Below, in pieces: positions 1 through 7,263 of a stretch of DNA of 12,472 nucleotides (its first letter is position 1; every line of letters begins with the position of its first letter). A program made the translations under genes and the position numbers. The stretch lies in assembly GCA_003487805.1 (NCBI GenBank), contig DNNE01000031.1, forward strand, positions 26,176 to 38,647. Direction: 5' to 3'. The notes beneath the pieces are model-generated. The model did no database searches, was not told the origin of the DNA, and saw nothing but the letters and a program-made list of their open reading frames with translations. Source of the stretch: Blastocatellia bacterium. GTDB taxonomy: Bacteria; Acidobacteriota; Blastocatellia; Pyrinomonadales; Pyrinomonadaceae.

Positions 1-1274
1 ATTATGTTGAGATACCAAACTGCCGAGCCGTAGAACAACACGACTGAAACTGTCGAGAAGAAGAGCAGCGGTACGTCCAACATCATCAATTGATGCAGAC
101 CCTGATTGTAGCGAACCAGCAGCAGAGGAAATTGCATGAAGCTGGCAACGATCATCAGCGGATAACTGATGTTGCCGGTCAGCCGGAAAAACATTTCAAG
201 CTTTACCCGCAACGGCAAGTCGGCGTACCAGATGCGCCGGTACAGCTTGAACCAAACTTGCAGCACGCCTTTGGCCCAGCGACGTTGCTGTGCTTTGAAG
301 GCGTTGACCTCTACCGGAATTTCCGCGGGCGCTTCTTCATCAAGCAGATAAACGAATCGCCAACCCATCAACTGTGCGCGGAAACTTAGATCGGTATCTT
401 CGGTGAGCGTGTCGTGCTGCCAGCCGCCGCTCAACTCGATCGCTTCGCGCCGCCAGATGCCAGCCGTGCCGTTGAAGTTGAAAAAATTTCCGGTGCGATT
501 GCGCGTTGTCTGCTCGATCACAAAATGGCCGTCGAGCATGATCGTCTGCAAGCGCGTCAGCAAATTGTACGAGCCGTTGATGTGCGCCCAACGCATCTGC
601 GCACAACCCACAATCGGATCGGTGAAGTGATGAACCAGCTTGCGTAGAAAATCCGATTTCGGAACAAAGTCCGCATCGAAGATCGCGATCAATTCGCCCT
701 TCGCGGTCTTCATTCCGTTTTCCAGGGCGCCCGCTTTGAATCCGGTGCGATCGTCGCGATGAATGTAATGAATGTCGAAGCCCTGCGCCGCATAATTCTC
801 GACAGTCGCCCGCGCGATATTCACCGTCTCGTCGGTTGAATCATCGAGCACCTGAATCTCGAGGCGATCGCGGGGGTAATCGATCTCAGTGACCGACTTG
901 ACCAAACGCTCGACGACGTACATCTCGTTAAAGAGCGGAAGCTGTACGGTGATGTGCGGCAAAATGTCTTCTGCGAAAGTGTCTTTCGCTTTGGGTGGGA
1001 AACGCGAGTAGCGCCAGAATTCGATCACCTGCTTGACGCGATAGACGCCGTAGATCGCGAGCACCGTGAGAATGCCGAAGTAAATGATCAGCACAGTCCA
1101 ATCGAAAGCGTCGAATTGGTAAAGCGGACTGATGTTCGCCGCGGTCTTGTGGTAAAAGTCGCAGTAGCTCGGCATGTCGGTGCAGACATACCCGTTCAGC
1201 GGCGGCGGGCAATACCAACCGTGTTCCAGGCACTGCTGGACCCAATCGGCTGGCGCGGTGATTAGAGCTAGCAC
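1..1274 (-). CDS. Processive family-2 glycosyltransferase, cellulose/mannan synthase-like, 3' end cut by window
   Basis: A membrane glycosyltransferase that should polymerise a beta-linked polysaccharide from a nucleotide sugar on the cytosolic face. The minus-strand frame is open from the TAG at about 1325 to the left edge; about 424 codons are present and the C-terminus is missing. Visible motifs, numbered from GTG 1274: one membrane segment at about 50-72, then the GT-A domain with LDDS (D144, D145), DAD (D200, D202), TED (D293) and QQRRW (Q329-W333), which together form the D,D,D,QxxRW signature of processive GT2 enzymes. Hydrophobic segments follow near the window edge. The stretch around VQLPLFNE resembles plant CslA/CslC mannan and glucan synthases and bacterial homologues; the exact product is unknown. 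The start is uncertain. GTG 1274 lacks a good ribosome binding site but retains four evenly spaced cysteines; the first ATG is at 1175. The gene is divergent from a diguanylate cyclase, so c-di-GMP control is possible, but no PilZ domain is visible in the part seen. Confidence 0.92.
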   Translation of the reverse strand, partial: MLALITAPADWVQQCLEHGWYCPPPLNGYVCTDMPSYCDFYHKTAANISPLYQFDAFDWTVLIIYFGILTVLAIYGVYRVKQVIEFWRYSRFPPKAKDTFAEDILPHITVQLPLFNEMYVVERLVKSVTEIDYPRDRLEIQVLDDSTDETVNIARATVENYAAQGFDIHYIHRDDRTGFKAGALENGMKTAKGELIAIFDADFVPKSDFLRKLVHHFTDPIVGCAQMRWAHINGSYNLLTRLQTIMLDGHFVIEQTTRNRTGNFFNFNGTAGIWRREAIELSGGWQHDTLTEDTDLSFRAQLMGWRFVYLLDEEAPAEIPVEVNAFKAQQRRWAKGVLQVWFKLYRRIWYADLPLRVKLEMFFRLTGNISYPLMIVASFMQFPLLLVRYNQGLHQLMMLDVPLLFFSTVSVVLFYGSAVWYLNI

Positions 1275-1360
1275 GGATTTTGTAAGATGAACCTTTGCGG
1301 AAAATTCAGGCGTGGCATTCTAACGTAGTAATAGAGCTCACTCAAAATACGAATGAGTTA

Positions 1361-1454
1361 GACAGGATTTACAAGATGAACAATATCCAAGGGTCAGAAC
1401 AAATCTGGCTCTGCTTTTTCCGAGGTTGGTTCTGTGAATCCTGTTAATCCTGTC
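1361..1454. repeat. Dispersed repeat with inverted GACAGGATT / AATCCTGTC arms
   Basis: The left arm begins GACAGGATTTACAAGATG (1361 onward). The right arm ends AATCCTGTTAATCCTGTC (1437-1454). The 9-bp termini are exact inverted repeats. The left-arm block 1361-1381 is identical, in the opposite orientation, to 7315-7335. Repeats built from AGGATT/AATCCT units are common in intergenic DNA of several soil and planctomycete-type bacteria as I recall them; the function is not known. No open frame fits inside. Confidence 0.65.
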
Positions 1455-1520
1455 AAAAATGAGCCGAGGCTCACTCTCCCCCATCGTTCAGAATGAATCT
1501 CCGAGCCGTTCAGCATGACG

Positions 1521-1540
1521 TTGCGCATTTGACTGCGCAA
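1521..1540. promoter_or_regulatory. Perfect 7-bp inverted repeat, possible operator
   Basis: TTGCGCA at 1521-1527 and TGCGCAA at 1534-1540 are perfectly inverted around a 6-bp centre. It lies about 93 bases before the diguanylate cyclase ATG. A TTGACT at 1529-1534 could be a -35 element, but the matching -10 position (about 1552, ATTTTC) is poor. It could be a dimeric regulator site or a chance palindrome. Confidence 0.3.
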
Positions 1541-1632
1541 GAAAATCCATCATTTTCCTGGGGATTAGTGGCTTTTCGAGTGCGGAACGGGCATTGCTAA
1601 ACGCGGGCTGGGTCTTCCCCTATGACTCGACC

Positions 1633-3330
1633 ATGACCCGTACCCGAATCAGTCAAGTTTATCTTTGGACCATCACCGCCGCCGGCGCCGCGGCCTTGCT
1701 GTTTTCATGCGCGCGTCTCTCGCGAGACCAGGTTGATATTCGCTTCCTGTTGCTCGCCCTCGCCACCATCCTGATTGGTCCCCGCCTCAGCATTCCGATC
1801 CCTAGAGTCAAAGCGCACATCTCGGTCTCAGACACTTTCATTTTCTTATCGCTGCTGTTGTTTGGCGGCGAGGTAGCAATCCTGCTGGCGACCGCTGAAG
1901 CCGTCTGTGCCTCAGCGCGGATCGGGCGACATCCGCGCACGCATTTCTTTAATGCCGGCGTCATGGCCTGCGCGACGTTCATGACAGTTTGGACGTTGCG
2001 GCTGTTGTTTGGCGACACCCTCAAAGTCCACGATTTCTATTCTTCGAATTACCTGGTGCTGCTGTGCACGATGGCGGTGGTCCAATATTTAGTGAACTCG
2101 CTATTGGTAGCAGCGAACTCGGCGCTGAAAACTGATGAGGCAATCTTGCGATCCTGGAGCAAGAATTTCCTGTGGACGTCGATCACTTACTTCGCTGGAG
2201 CTTCGGCGGCCGGCCTCATCGCCCGCTTCATCGGTAACATCGGCTTCTTTGCGTTCAGTGCGACTATCCCGATCATCGCGATTGTTTACTTCACCTATTG
2301 GACCTACATGAAAAACGTCGAAGGCGCGGCCGCCCAGGCCGAGCAAGCGCGCCGTCACGTTGAGGAACTGAATCGCCACATTGCCGAGCAGGAACGCATC
2401 AGTAAGGCTTTGCGCGAAACGGAAGAACACTTTCGCAACGCGTTTGATTACGCGGCGATTGGAATGGCGCTGGTGTCGCCACAGGGAACATGGCTTCGCG
2501 TGAATCGATCGCTTTGTACGCTGCTTGGATACACTGAGCACGAAATGCTCGATTCGAACTTTCAAGCTGTTACGCATTCGGACGACATCCCTAACGATCT
2601 GGCCAATCTATATCGATTACTGCAAAGCGAAACCCCAACCTGTCAGGTTGAAAAGCGTTATGTCCATCGCGACGGCGAAGTTGTGTGGGCCTTGAACAGC
2701 GTATCGCTCGTGCGCGACGCGGACGAAAAGGCAGCGCATTACATCTTTCAAATTCAGGACATCACTGAACGCAAACGCGCGGAAGCTGCTTTGCAGAGTC
2801 TGTCGCTCATCGACGAGTTAACCGGACTCTATAACAGGCGCGGGTTCCTGGCCGTCACTGAGCAACACGTGGCCGCGATTCGACGAGATAAGAAAATCCC
2901 GATCGTCGTGTACGCGGATCTTGACGGCTTGAAAGAGATCAATGATTCGTTTGGTCATCACGAAGGCGATCGCGCGTTGGCCGGTGCGGCTGAGATCCTG
3001 AAAGAGACATTTCGCAGTTCGGACATTTTGGCGAGGCTGGGCGGTGATGAATTTATTGTCCTGGCTGCCATCACTCAGGACGAAAGCGCTGAATTATTGA
3101 CGCGCCGTTTGCAGGAACAATTTTCTGTCAGCAATACGCTCAACGGCCGGCCTTATGATCTCTCGGTCAGCGTCGGCGTCGCGCATTTCGGCGACGACGA
3201 TCGCTATTCGATCGAGGAGTTGATGGCCCAGGCCGATCACGCGATGTACGAAGATAAGCGACGCAAACCTTCTCGCCAGAATTATTCTCGCCAGCAGTTC
3301 AGCCGGCCGCTCATGGAAGCCGTCGCGTAG
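1633..3330 (+). CDS. Membrane PAS-GGDEF diguanylate cyclase
   Basis: Makes the second messenger cyclic di-GMP from two GTP. The protein is 565 residues from ATG 1633; a TTG at 1594 is in frame but would add 13 residues of non-membrane leader, so the ATG is preferred although no strong ribosome binding site precedes it. The order is: about seven or eight hydrophobic segments (roughly 8-230) forming an integral membrane sensory region; a charged coiled-coil-like linker rich in E, A, Q and R (about 232-264); a PAS domain (about 264-385) ending DITERKRAE; and a GGDEF domain (about 390-550). The GGDEF domain is intact: DELTGLYNRRGF entry motif, DLDGLKEIND metal/substrate motif, GGDEF at 470-474, and an RSSD at 461-464 at the right spacing to be the product-inhibition I-site. 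It is therefore probably active and feedback inhibited. Its TAG stop lies inside a palindromic repeat. Its likely partner is the divergent glycosyltransferase, by inference only. Confidence 0.95.
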   Translation: MTRTRISQVYLWTITAAGAAALLFSCARLSRDQVDIRFLLLALATILIGPRLSIPIPRVKAHISVSDTFIFLSLLLFGGEVAILLATAEAVCASARIGRHPRTHFFNAGVMACATFMTVWTLRLLFGDTLKVHDFYSSNYLVLLCTMAVVQYLVNSLLVAANSALKTDEAILRSWSKNFLWTSITYFAGASAAGLIARFIGNIGFFAFSATIPIIAIVYFTYWTYMKNVEGAAAQAEQARRHVEELNRHIAEQERISKALRETEEHFRNAFDYAAIGMALVSPQGTWLRVNRSLCTLLGYTEHEMLDSNFQAVTHSDDIPNDLANLYRLLQSETPTCQVEKRYVHRDGEVVWALNSVSLVRDADEKAAHYIFQIQDITERKRAEAALQSLSLIDELTGLYNRRGFLAVTEQHVAAIRRDKKIPIVVYADLDGLKEINDSFGHHEGDRALAGAAEILKETFRSSDILARLGGDEFIVLAAITQDESAELLTRRLQEQFSVSNTLNGRPYDLSVSVGVAHFGDDDRYSIEELMAQADHAMYEDKRRKPSRQNYSRQQFSRPLMEAVA

Positions 3331-3381
3331 CGCAAACTGTTAGTTTGCGACTTCGCGCCGCCCGGCGCGAAATGTTCATAG
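3327..3381 (+). repeat. GTAGCGCAA palindromic repeat, forward unit (pair A)
   Basis: This begins GTAGCGCAAA (3327) and ends AAATGTTCATAG (3370-3381). It contains two perfect hairpins: CGCAAACT / AGTTTGCG with a GTT loop (3331-3349), and TTCGCGCC / GGCGCGAA with a GCCC loop (3352-3371). The TAG at 3328-3330 is the stop codon of the diguanylate cyclase. No T-run follows, so it is not a typical intrinsic terminator. The opposite-facing partner unit lies at 3433-3473. Confidence 0.75.
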
Positions 3382-3432
3382 CCCATCGACTTCATAATTG
3401 TTATTAACTGAGCGGATTTTTCTCTCACCGTG

Positions 3433-3491
3433 TGTCTATAAACATTCGGCTCCTAACGGAGCCTTTGCGCTACAATCCTCGCCTTGCGAGG
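3433..3491 (-). repeat. GTAGCGCAA palindromic repeat, reverse unit (pair A)
   Basis: On the minus strand this reads GTAGCGCAAA (3473-3464), then a GGCTCC/GGAGCC hairpin with a GTTA loop (3463-3448), then GAATGTTTATAG (3447-3436). The two outer motifs match the forward unit at 3327-3381 while the central hairpin differs. A further hairpin, CCTCGC / GCGAGG with a CTT loop (3477-3491), touches it and overlaps the candidate TTG start of the transporter. The two inverted units resemble the layout of bacterial interspersed mosaic elements (paired REP sequences). Confidence 0.72.
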
Positions 3492-4716
3492 TCGAGTTCA
3501 CTCTTCAGAAGCTAACGTCGGAGCTCGCTGGCGAACGCTGGCGGTACTCGCGATCGCCGAACTGCTTGGCATGTCTTTGTGGTTCAGCGGGTCCGCCGTC
3601 GTTCCCGCGTTAACCAGAGAATGGCGCCTCAGCGAAAGCGCCGCTGGTTGGTTGACGCTATCTGTGCAAATCGGATTCGTCGTGGGCACGCTCTTGAGCG
3701 CCCTGTTCAATCTCCCGGATATCATCAGTCCGCGACACCTGTTCACGCTTACGGCGATTTGCGGCGCGATCGTTAACGCCGCATTTGGATGGTTCGCGCA
3801 TAGCGCATCGGTCGGAATCACTCTGCGGTTTTTAACCGGCATGTTTCTCGCCGGAGTCTATCCGCCGGCAATGAAAATTCTGGCGACCTGGTTTCGTCAC
3901 GGCCGGGGATTGGCGCTCGGAGTTCTGGTTGGCGCGTTGACGCTCGGCAAGGCGACGCCGTATCTGATCAACGGAGTCGGCAGTGACAACTGGCGCACCA
4001 ACGTCACGTTCGTTTCATTGCTCGCAGTCGTGGGCGGTGTGGTCGTGCTTCTATTTGTAAGCGATGGCCCATTCGCGCTGCCTGCCGCCCGATTTGATCT
4101 CAGCCAGGCTGGAAAAGTTTTTCGCAATCACGGTGTGCGACTCGCGAATCTCGGCTATCTCGGTCACATGTGGGAGTTGTACGCAATGTGGACGTGGATT
4201 CCGTTCATGATTCGCGCGAGCTTGTCCGTCCGCCACAGCAGTCCCACTTTTGCCGAAGTCGGATCGTTTGTCGTGATTGGTTGTGGCGCAGTCGGCTGTG
4301 TCGCAGCAGGTCTCATCGCCGATCGAGTCGGCCGGACGATCGTTACCTCGGTGGCGATGGCGATTAGCGGCAGTTGTTGCTTGATCATAGGATTATTCTT
4401 CGGCGCGAATCCGATCGCCCTCTTGATCGTCGCGGCGATTTGGGGCGCGAGTGTGGTTGCTGACTCAGCCCAATTCTCGGCGTGCGTGACTGAACTCGGC
4501 GATCCGCAATACATCGGCACGGCGTTAACGATTCAAACGTGTCTGGGATTCTTATTGACGACGATTTCGATCGAGTTGATTCCGCGCGCAGAGAAACTCG
4601 TCGGTTGGCGATACGCGTTCGTGATTCTGGCGCCGGGACCACTGTTCGGCGTGCTGTCGATGCTGAGATTGCGTGGCCTGCCCGAAGCGGAAAAGATTGC
4701 GCATGGACGGAGGTAG
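3484..4716 (+). CDS. Major facilitator superfamily transporter
   Basis: A secondary transporter of the inner membrane with unknown substrate. It is 410 residues, the usual MFS length, with about twelve hydrophobic segments in two halves. The loop after segment 2 in the first half is not a classic motif A, but the second half has GLIADRVGR, which matches the motif-A loop of MFS proteins. The segments start with LAVLAIAELLGMSLWFSG. The start is uncertain: TTG 3484 is the only plausible in-frame start between the upstream TAA (3454) and the first membrane segment; the first ATG, at residue 30, would delete part of segment 1. No ribosome binding site is visible and the TTG sits in a hairpin of the repeat. 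The TAG stop (4714-4716) lies in a second copy of the repeat, so the gene is framed by repeats. It has no visible functional link to its neighbours. Confidence 0.88.
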   Translation: MRGRVHSSEANVGARWRTLAVLAIAELLGMSLWFSGSAVVPALTREWRLSESAAGWLTLSVQIGFVVGTLLSALFNLPDIISPRHLFTLTAICGAIVNAAFGWFAHSASVGITLRFLTGMFLAGVYPPAMKILATWFRHGRGLALGVLVGALTLGKATPYLINGVGSDNWRTNVTFVSLLAVVGGVVVLLFVSDGPFALPAARFDLSQAGKVFRNHGVRLANLGYLGHMWELYAMWTWIPFMIRASLSVRHSSPTFAEVGSFVVIGCGAVGCVAAGLIADRVGRTIVTSVAMAISGSCCLIIGLFFGANPIALLIVAAIWGASVVADSAQFSACVTELGDPQYIGTALTIQTCLGFLLTTISIELIPRAEKLVGWRYAFVILAPGPLFGVLSMLRLRGLPEAEKIAHGRR

Positions 4717-4759
4717 CGCAAATTGTTAATTTGCGTCCTAAGCTAACAGCTTGCGCTAC
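4713..4759. repeat. GTAGCGCAA palindromic repeat, compact inverted pair (pair B)
   Basis: A 47-bp near-palindrome with ends GTAGCGCAA (4713-4721) and TTGCGCTAC (4751-4759). The left half folds as CGCAAATT / AATTTGCG with a GTT loop (4717-4735). The right half folds as AAGCT / AGCTT with an AAC loop (4740-4752). The halves can instead pair with each other. TAG 4714-4716 is the stop codon of the MFS gene, repeating the arrangement at the end of the diguanylate cyclase gene. The element lies 44 bases before the kinase start. Confidence 0.78.
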
Positions 4760-4802
4760 ATAGTTGCAGTCCTCTCGTTCTGGGCGTTTAATATACGAAA
4801 GA

Positions 4803-7256
4803 ATGATCGGCGCGAAACTTGGGAATTACCGTATCCTCGAGAAGATTGGCGCCGGTGGTCAGGGAACAGTTTACAAAGCGACCGACACCAAGCTGGGTCG
4901 CGCTGTCGTCATTAAAGTCCTACCGCCGGAATTAACTGTTAAAGAAGCCAACCTCAAACGTTTTGAGCGTGAAGCGCGTCTCGCTTCGGCGCTTGATCAT
5001 CCGAACATCTGCACGATTTTCGACCTCAACGACATCGAAGGCGTTCACTTCATCGCGATGCAGTACGTTGAAGGCAAGAACGTTCGCGAACTTGTAAATG
5101 GGCGTCCGCTCGATCTGCGCAGCGCACTATCGATTACTATTCAAGTCGCCGACGCGCTCTCCGCGGCGCACGAACGCGGCATCATTCATCGCGACATCAA
5201 AGCTGGCAACGTGATGGTCAACCCGGTCGGGCAAGTGAAGATTCTCGATTTTGGTTTGGCAAAGTTGGTGGACGACAGCGCGAGTCCGGGCGGCATTCAC
5301 CACACTGATCTGACTGAAGTTGGCATTCCCTACGGCACGGCGACCTACGCTGCTCCTGAACAAGCGCGGGGCGAACGCGTGGACGCGCGCGCCGACATTT
5401 TCTCGACCGGCGTTTTGCTTTACGAAATGTTGACCGGCACCTGGCCGTTCCAGGGAAAGACCAGCGTCGACGTGCGGCATGCGGTCTTGCATGAAGATCC
5501 GCGACCACTAAGCGAAGCGCGGCCGGGGGGCGCGCCATGGCAACTGCAGGCGATCCTCGATCGCGCGATGGCTAAGGAGCCAAAGCAGCGCTATCAAAAA
5601 GTCGGCGAGATGCGCGATGACTTGCGCGCGGTGCTGCGCGAAGTTGAAGCCGGTGGAGCGCAAACTTTCGAGGCCATTACGCCCATCGCGCCGAGGCACA
5701 TGGCGGGCACCGGCCGCATGGGCCGCGCGATGCGTTGGTTGCGCGGCGTCACGGGCGAACGTAGCTCTCAACAAAGGATTTCGACGTCCGAACAATCATC
5801 TGCGCACGAAACACCGGCCACCAGCGTCAGCGATCACGAGCGCAAGAGCATCGCGATCCTTCCTTTCAAAAACGTCAGCAATGATCCTGAATCAAGTTTT
5901 TACGAATTCTCTCTGGCGGATGCGGTGATCACTGAACTCGCGCGCGTGCGCTCGCTCATCGTGCGGCCGTCTTCGGAAATCGCCAAGTACCAGGGCGTGC
6001 AAGTAGATCCGCGCCAGGCAGGCCGCGACATGAGCGTCTCTGCCGTGCTGTCGGCGGGCTTCCTGCGCGGCGGCAATCGCATTCGCGTGACGGCCCAACT
6101 GGTCGACGTCGCGTCGGGCGATTTGCTTTGGAGCGATCGCATCGACGCGGATGCGACCGACATCATCAGCGTTCAGGACACGATCACGCAGGAGATCTGC
6201 GAGGGCTTGCGGCTCGAGTTGTCTTCTGACGAAAAAGATCGTCTGGTCCAACAAGCGACGGCGAATGCCGAAGCCTACGAAGAGTATCTGCGCGGGCGCG
6301 ATGCGCTGGGCCGTTACGTTTATCACACCGTCGCGCGCGTCGACATCGATCAGGCCATCGAACATTTCGAGCGCGCCGCTTATCTCGATCCGTCGTTTGC
6401 GTTGGCCCACAGCGCGCTGGGCTCTGCTTACGCCAGTCGCGTTATGAAAGGCTTTGGCGAGCCGGAAGATCACACACTTGCACGCGAGGCTTTTGATAAA
6501 GCGCTCACGCTCGATCCGCACTTGATTGAACCGCGGATGAACATGATCTTCATTTATCTGTCCAGCGGCGAGAAAGCGAAAGCACGGGCGGCGGCAGATG
6601 AATTGAAGCGCGAAGCGCCGAACGATGCGAGCATCCATTTCATTCGCGGTATCGTGGCGCGCCTGGATGGTGATTACGACAAGGCCATGCGCAGCCTCGA
6701 TCGGATGCTGCGTTTGAATCCCGCTGAGCGCGTGGTCGTCGCCTACAATCGCGCCCGGCTCCTGACGTACCAGGGTCGCTATGACGAGGCGCTGGCCGAA
6801 CTCGATCAGGGCGCCGCCATCGAACCCGATCATCCGCTGATCAAAACTTTTCGCGCGCGCGCGCTTTATTATCGCGGCGACGTGGTCAAGGCCGCGGAGA
6901 TTCTCGAACAAGTGCTGGAGAATCAGCCACAGCTCGACGGCATTCGTCCTATCTATGCGACGTTTCTCAGCGCGCTCGGCTTTAATGAAGAAGCGCGCGC
7001 GCAACTCACCGATGAAGTAAAGAAAACTGCTGACACGGATCACGACGTGTCGTACTGGCTGGCATCAGCGTACGCCCTGGAAGGCGAGCGCGATGAAGCT
7101 TTGAAGTGGCTGCGCCGCGCGATTGAGCTGGGAAACGAAAACCGGCCGTGGTTCGAAACTGATAAGAATTGGGATTCGCTGCGCGCAGATCCGGAATATC
7201 AAAAGATCATTTCATCGATCAGCACGCCGGCAACGGAAGCAGAAGACGAACATTGA
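4803..7256 (+). CDS. Serine/threonine protein kinase with TolB-like and TPR domains
   Basis: A Hanks-type (eukaryote-like) kinase that phosphorylates Ser/Thr on unknown partners. ATG 4803 gives 817 residues beginning MIGAKLGNYRILEKIG, the normal entry of such kinases; an in-frame TTG at 4764 would add 13 unrelated residues. The kinase domain (about 9-275) has a GAGGQGTVYKA glycine loop, catalytic K38, alpha-C E57, HRDIKAGN (129-136), DFG (149-151), and GTATYAAPEQ before the P+1 region. All key residues are present, so it should be active. A polar, Ser-rich linker (about 285-345) follows, then a TolB-N-terminal-like alpha/beta domain (about 348-480, beginning SIAILPFKNVS), as found in CadC- and cyclase-type proteins. 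The tail has about seven TPR-like repeats (about 487-815). No hydrophobic membrane segment is visible between kinase and tail, unlike many related kinases, so it is probably cytosolic. Its targets cannot be read from the neighbours. Confidence 0.95.
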   Translation: MIGAKLGNYRILEKIGAGGQGTVYKATDTKLGRAVVIKVLPPELTVKEANLKRFEREARLASALDHPNICTIFDLNDIEGVHFIAMQYVEGKNVRELVNGRPLDLRSALSITIQVADALSAAHERGIIHRDIKAGNVMVNPVGQVKILDFGLAKLVDDSASPGGIHHTDLTEVGIPYGTATYAAPEQARGERVDARADIFSTGVLLYEMLTGTWPFQGKTSVDVRHAVLHEDPRPLSEARPGGAPWQLQAILDRAMAKEPKQRYQKVGEMRDDLRAVLREVEAGGAQTFEAITPIAPRHMAGTGRMGRAMRWLRGVTGERSSQQRISTSEQSSAHETPATSVSDHERKSIAILPFKNVSNDPESSFYEFSLADAVITELARVRSLIVRPSSEIAKYQGVQVDPRQAGRDMSVSAVLSAGFLRGGNRIRVTAQLVDVASGDLLWSDRIDADATDIISVQDTITQEICEGLRLELSSDEKDRLVQQATANAEAYEEYLRGRDALGRYVYHTVARVDIDQAIEHFERAAYLDPSFALAHSALGSAYASRVMKGFGEPEDHTLAREAFDKALTLDPHLIEPRMNMIFIYLSSGEKAKARAAADELKREAPNDASIHFIRGIVARLDGDYDKAMRSLDRMLRLNPAERVVVAYNRARLLTYQGRYDEALAELDQGAAIEPDHPLIKTFRARALYYRGDVVKAAEILEQVLENQPQLDGIRPIYATFLSALGFNEEARAQLTDEVKKTADTDHDVSYWLASAYALEGERDEALKWLRRAIELGNENRPWFETDKNWDSLRADPEYQKIISSISTPATEAEDEH

Positions 7257-7263
7257 TACGATT

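Larger units (their letters stand above)
1275..1632. other. Divergent intergenic region with repeats and possible promoters
   Basis: A 358-bp gap between the divergently transcribed glycosyltransferase and diguanylate cyclase. No convincing gene is seen. It holds an inverted-arm repeat (1361-1454), a small GAGCC/GGCTC hairpin (1461-1472) and a 7-bp inverted repeat (1521-1540). The right-hand glycosyltransferase end (about 1272-1293) also carries a degenerate copy of the GGATTT..AAGATGAAC repeat block. Promoters for both genes must lie here or upstream in this gap, but no textbook -35/-10 pair could be assigned. Confidence 0.6.

Noticed and set aside
928..1245. Short open frames on both strands at the glycosyltransferase N-terminus
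   Set aside because: The glycosyltransferase frame continues through this region with its conserved motifs; the others are out-of-frame shadows.
1361..1454. CRISPR array or insertion sequence ends
   Set aside because: There are only two inverted arms, no regular spacer-repeat pattern, no transposase frame and no obvious target duplication.
3352..3371. Intrinsic terminator after the diguanylate cyclase
   Set aside because: The GC-rich stem is good, but the following bases are TGTTCATAG rather than a T-run, and the hairpin is part of a repeat unit. A terminator role is not supported.
3398..3613. Plus-strand 71-codon frame before the transporter
   Set aside because: It consists of repeat sequence followed by the transporter gene in the wrong frame; there is no family similarity and no ribosome binding site.
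4764..4802. Upstream TTG start for the kinase
   Set aside because: It adds 13 residues unlike the usual kinase entry; ATG 4803 begins the standard MIG..LGNYRI sequence.
5892..7043. 383-codon open frame on the minus strand within the kinase gene
   Set aside because: It lies entirely opposite a kinase-TPR coding frame with clear family motifs. Its protein is rich in R, H and A with no recognisable domain, as expected for the complement of GC-biased codons.
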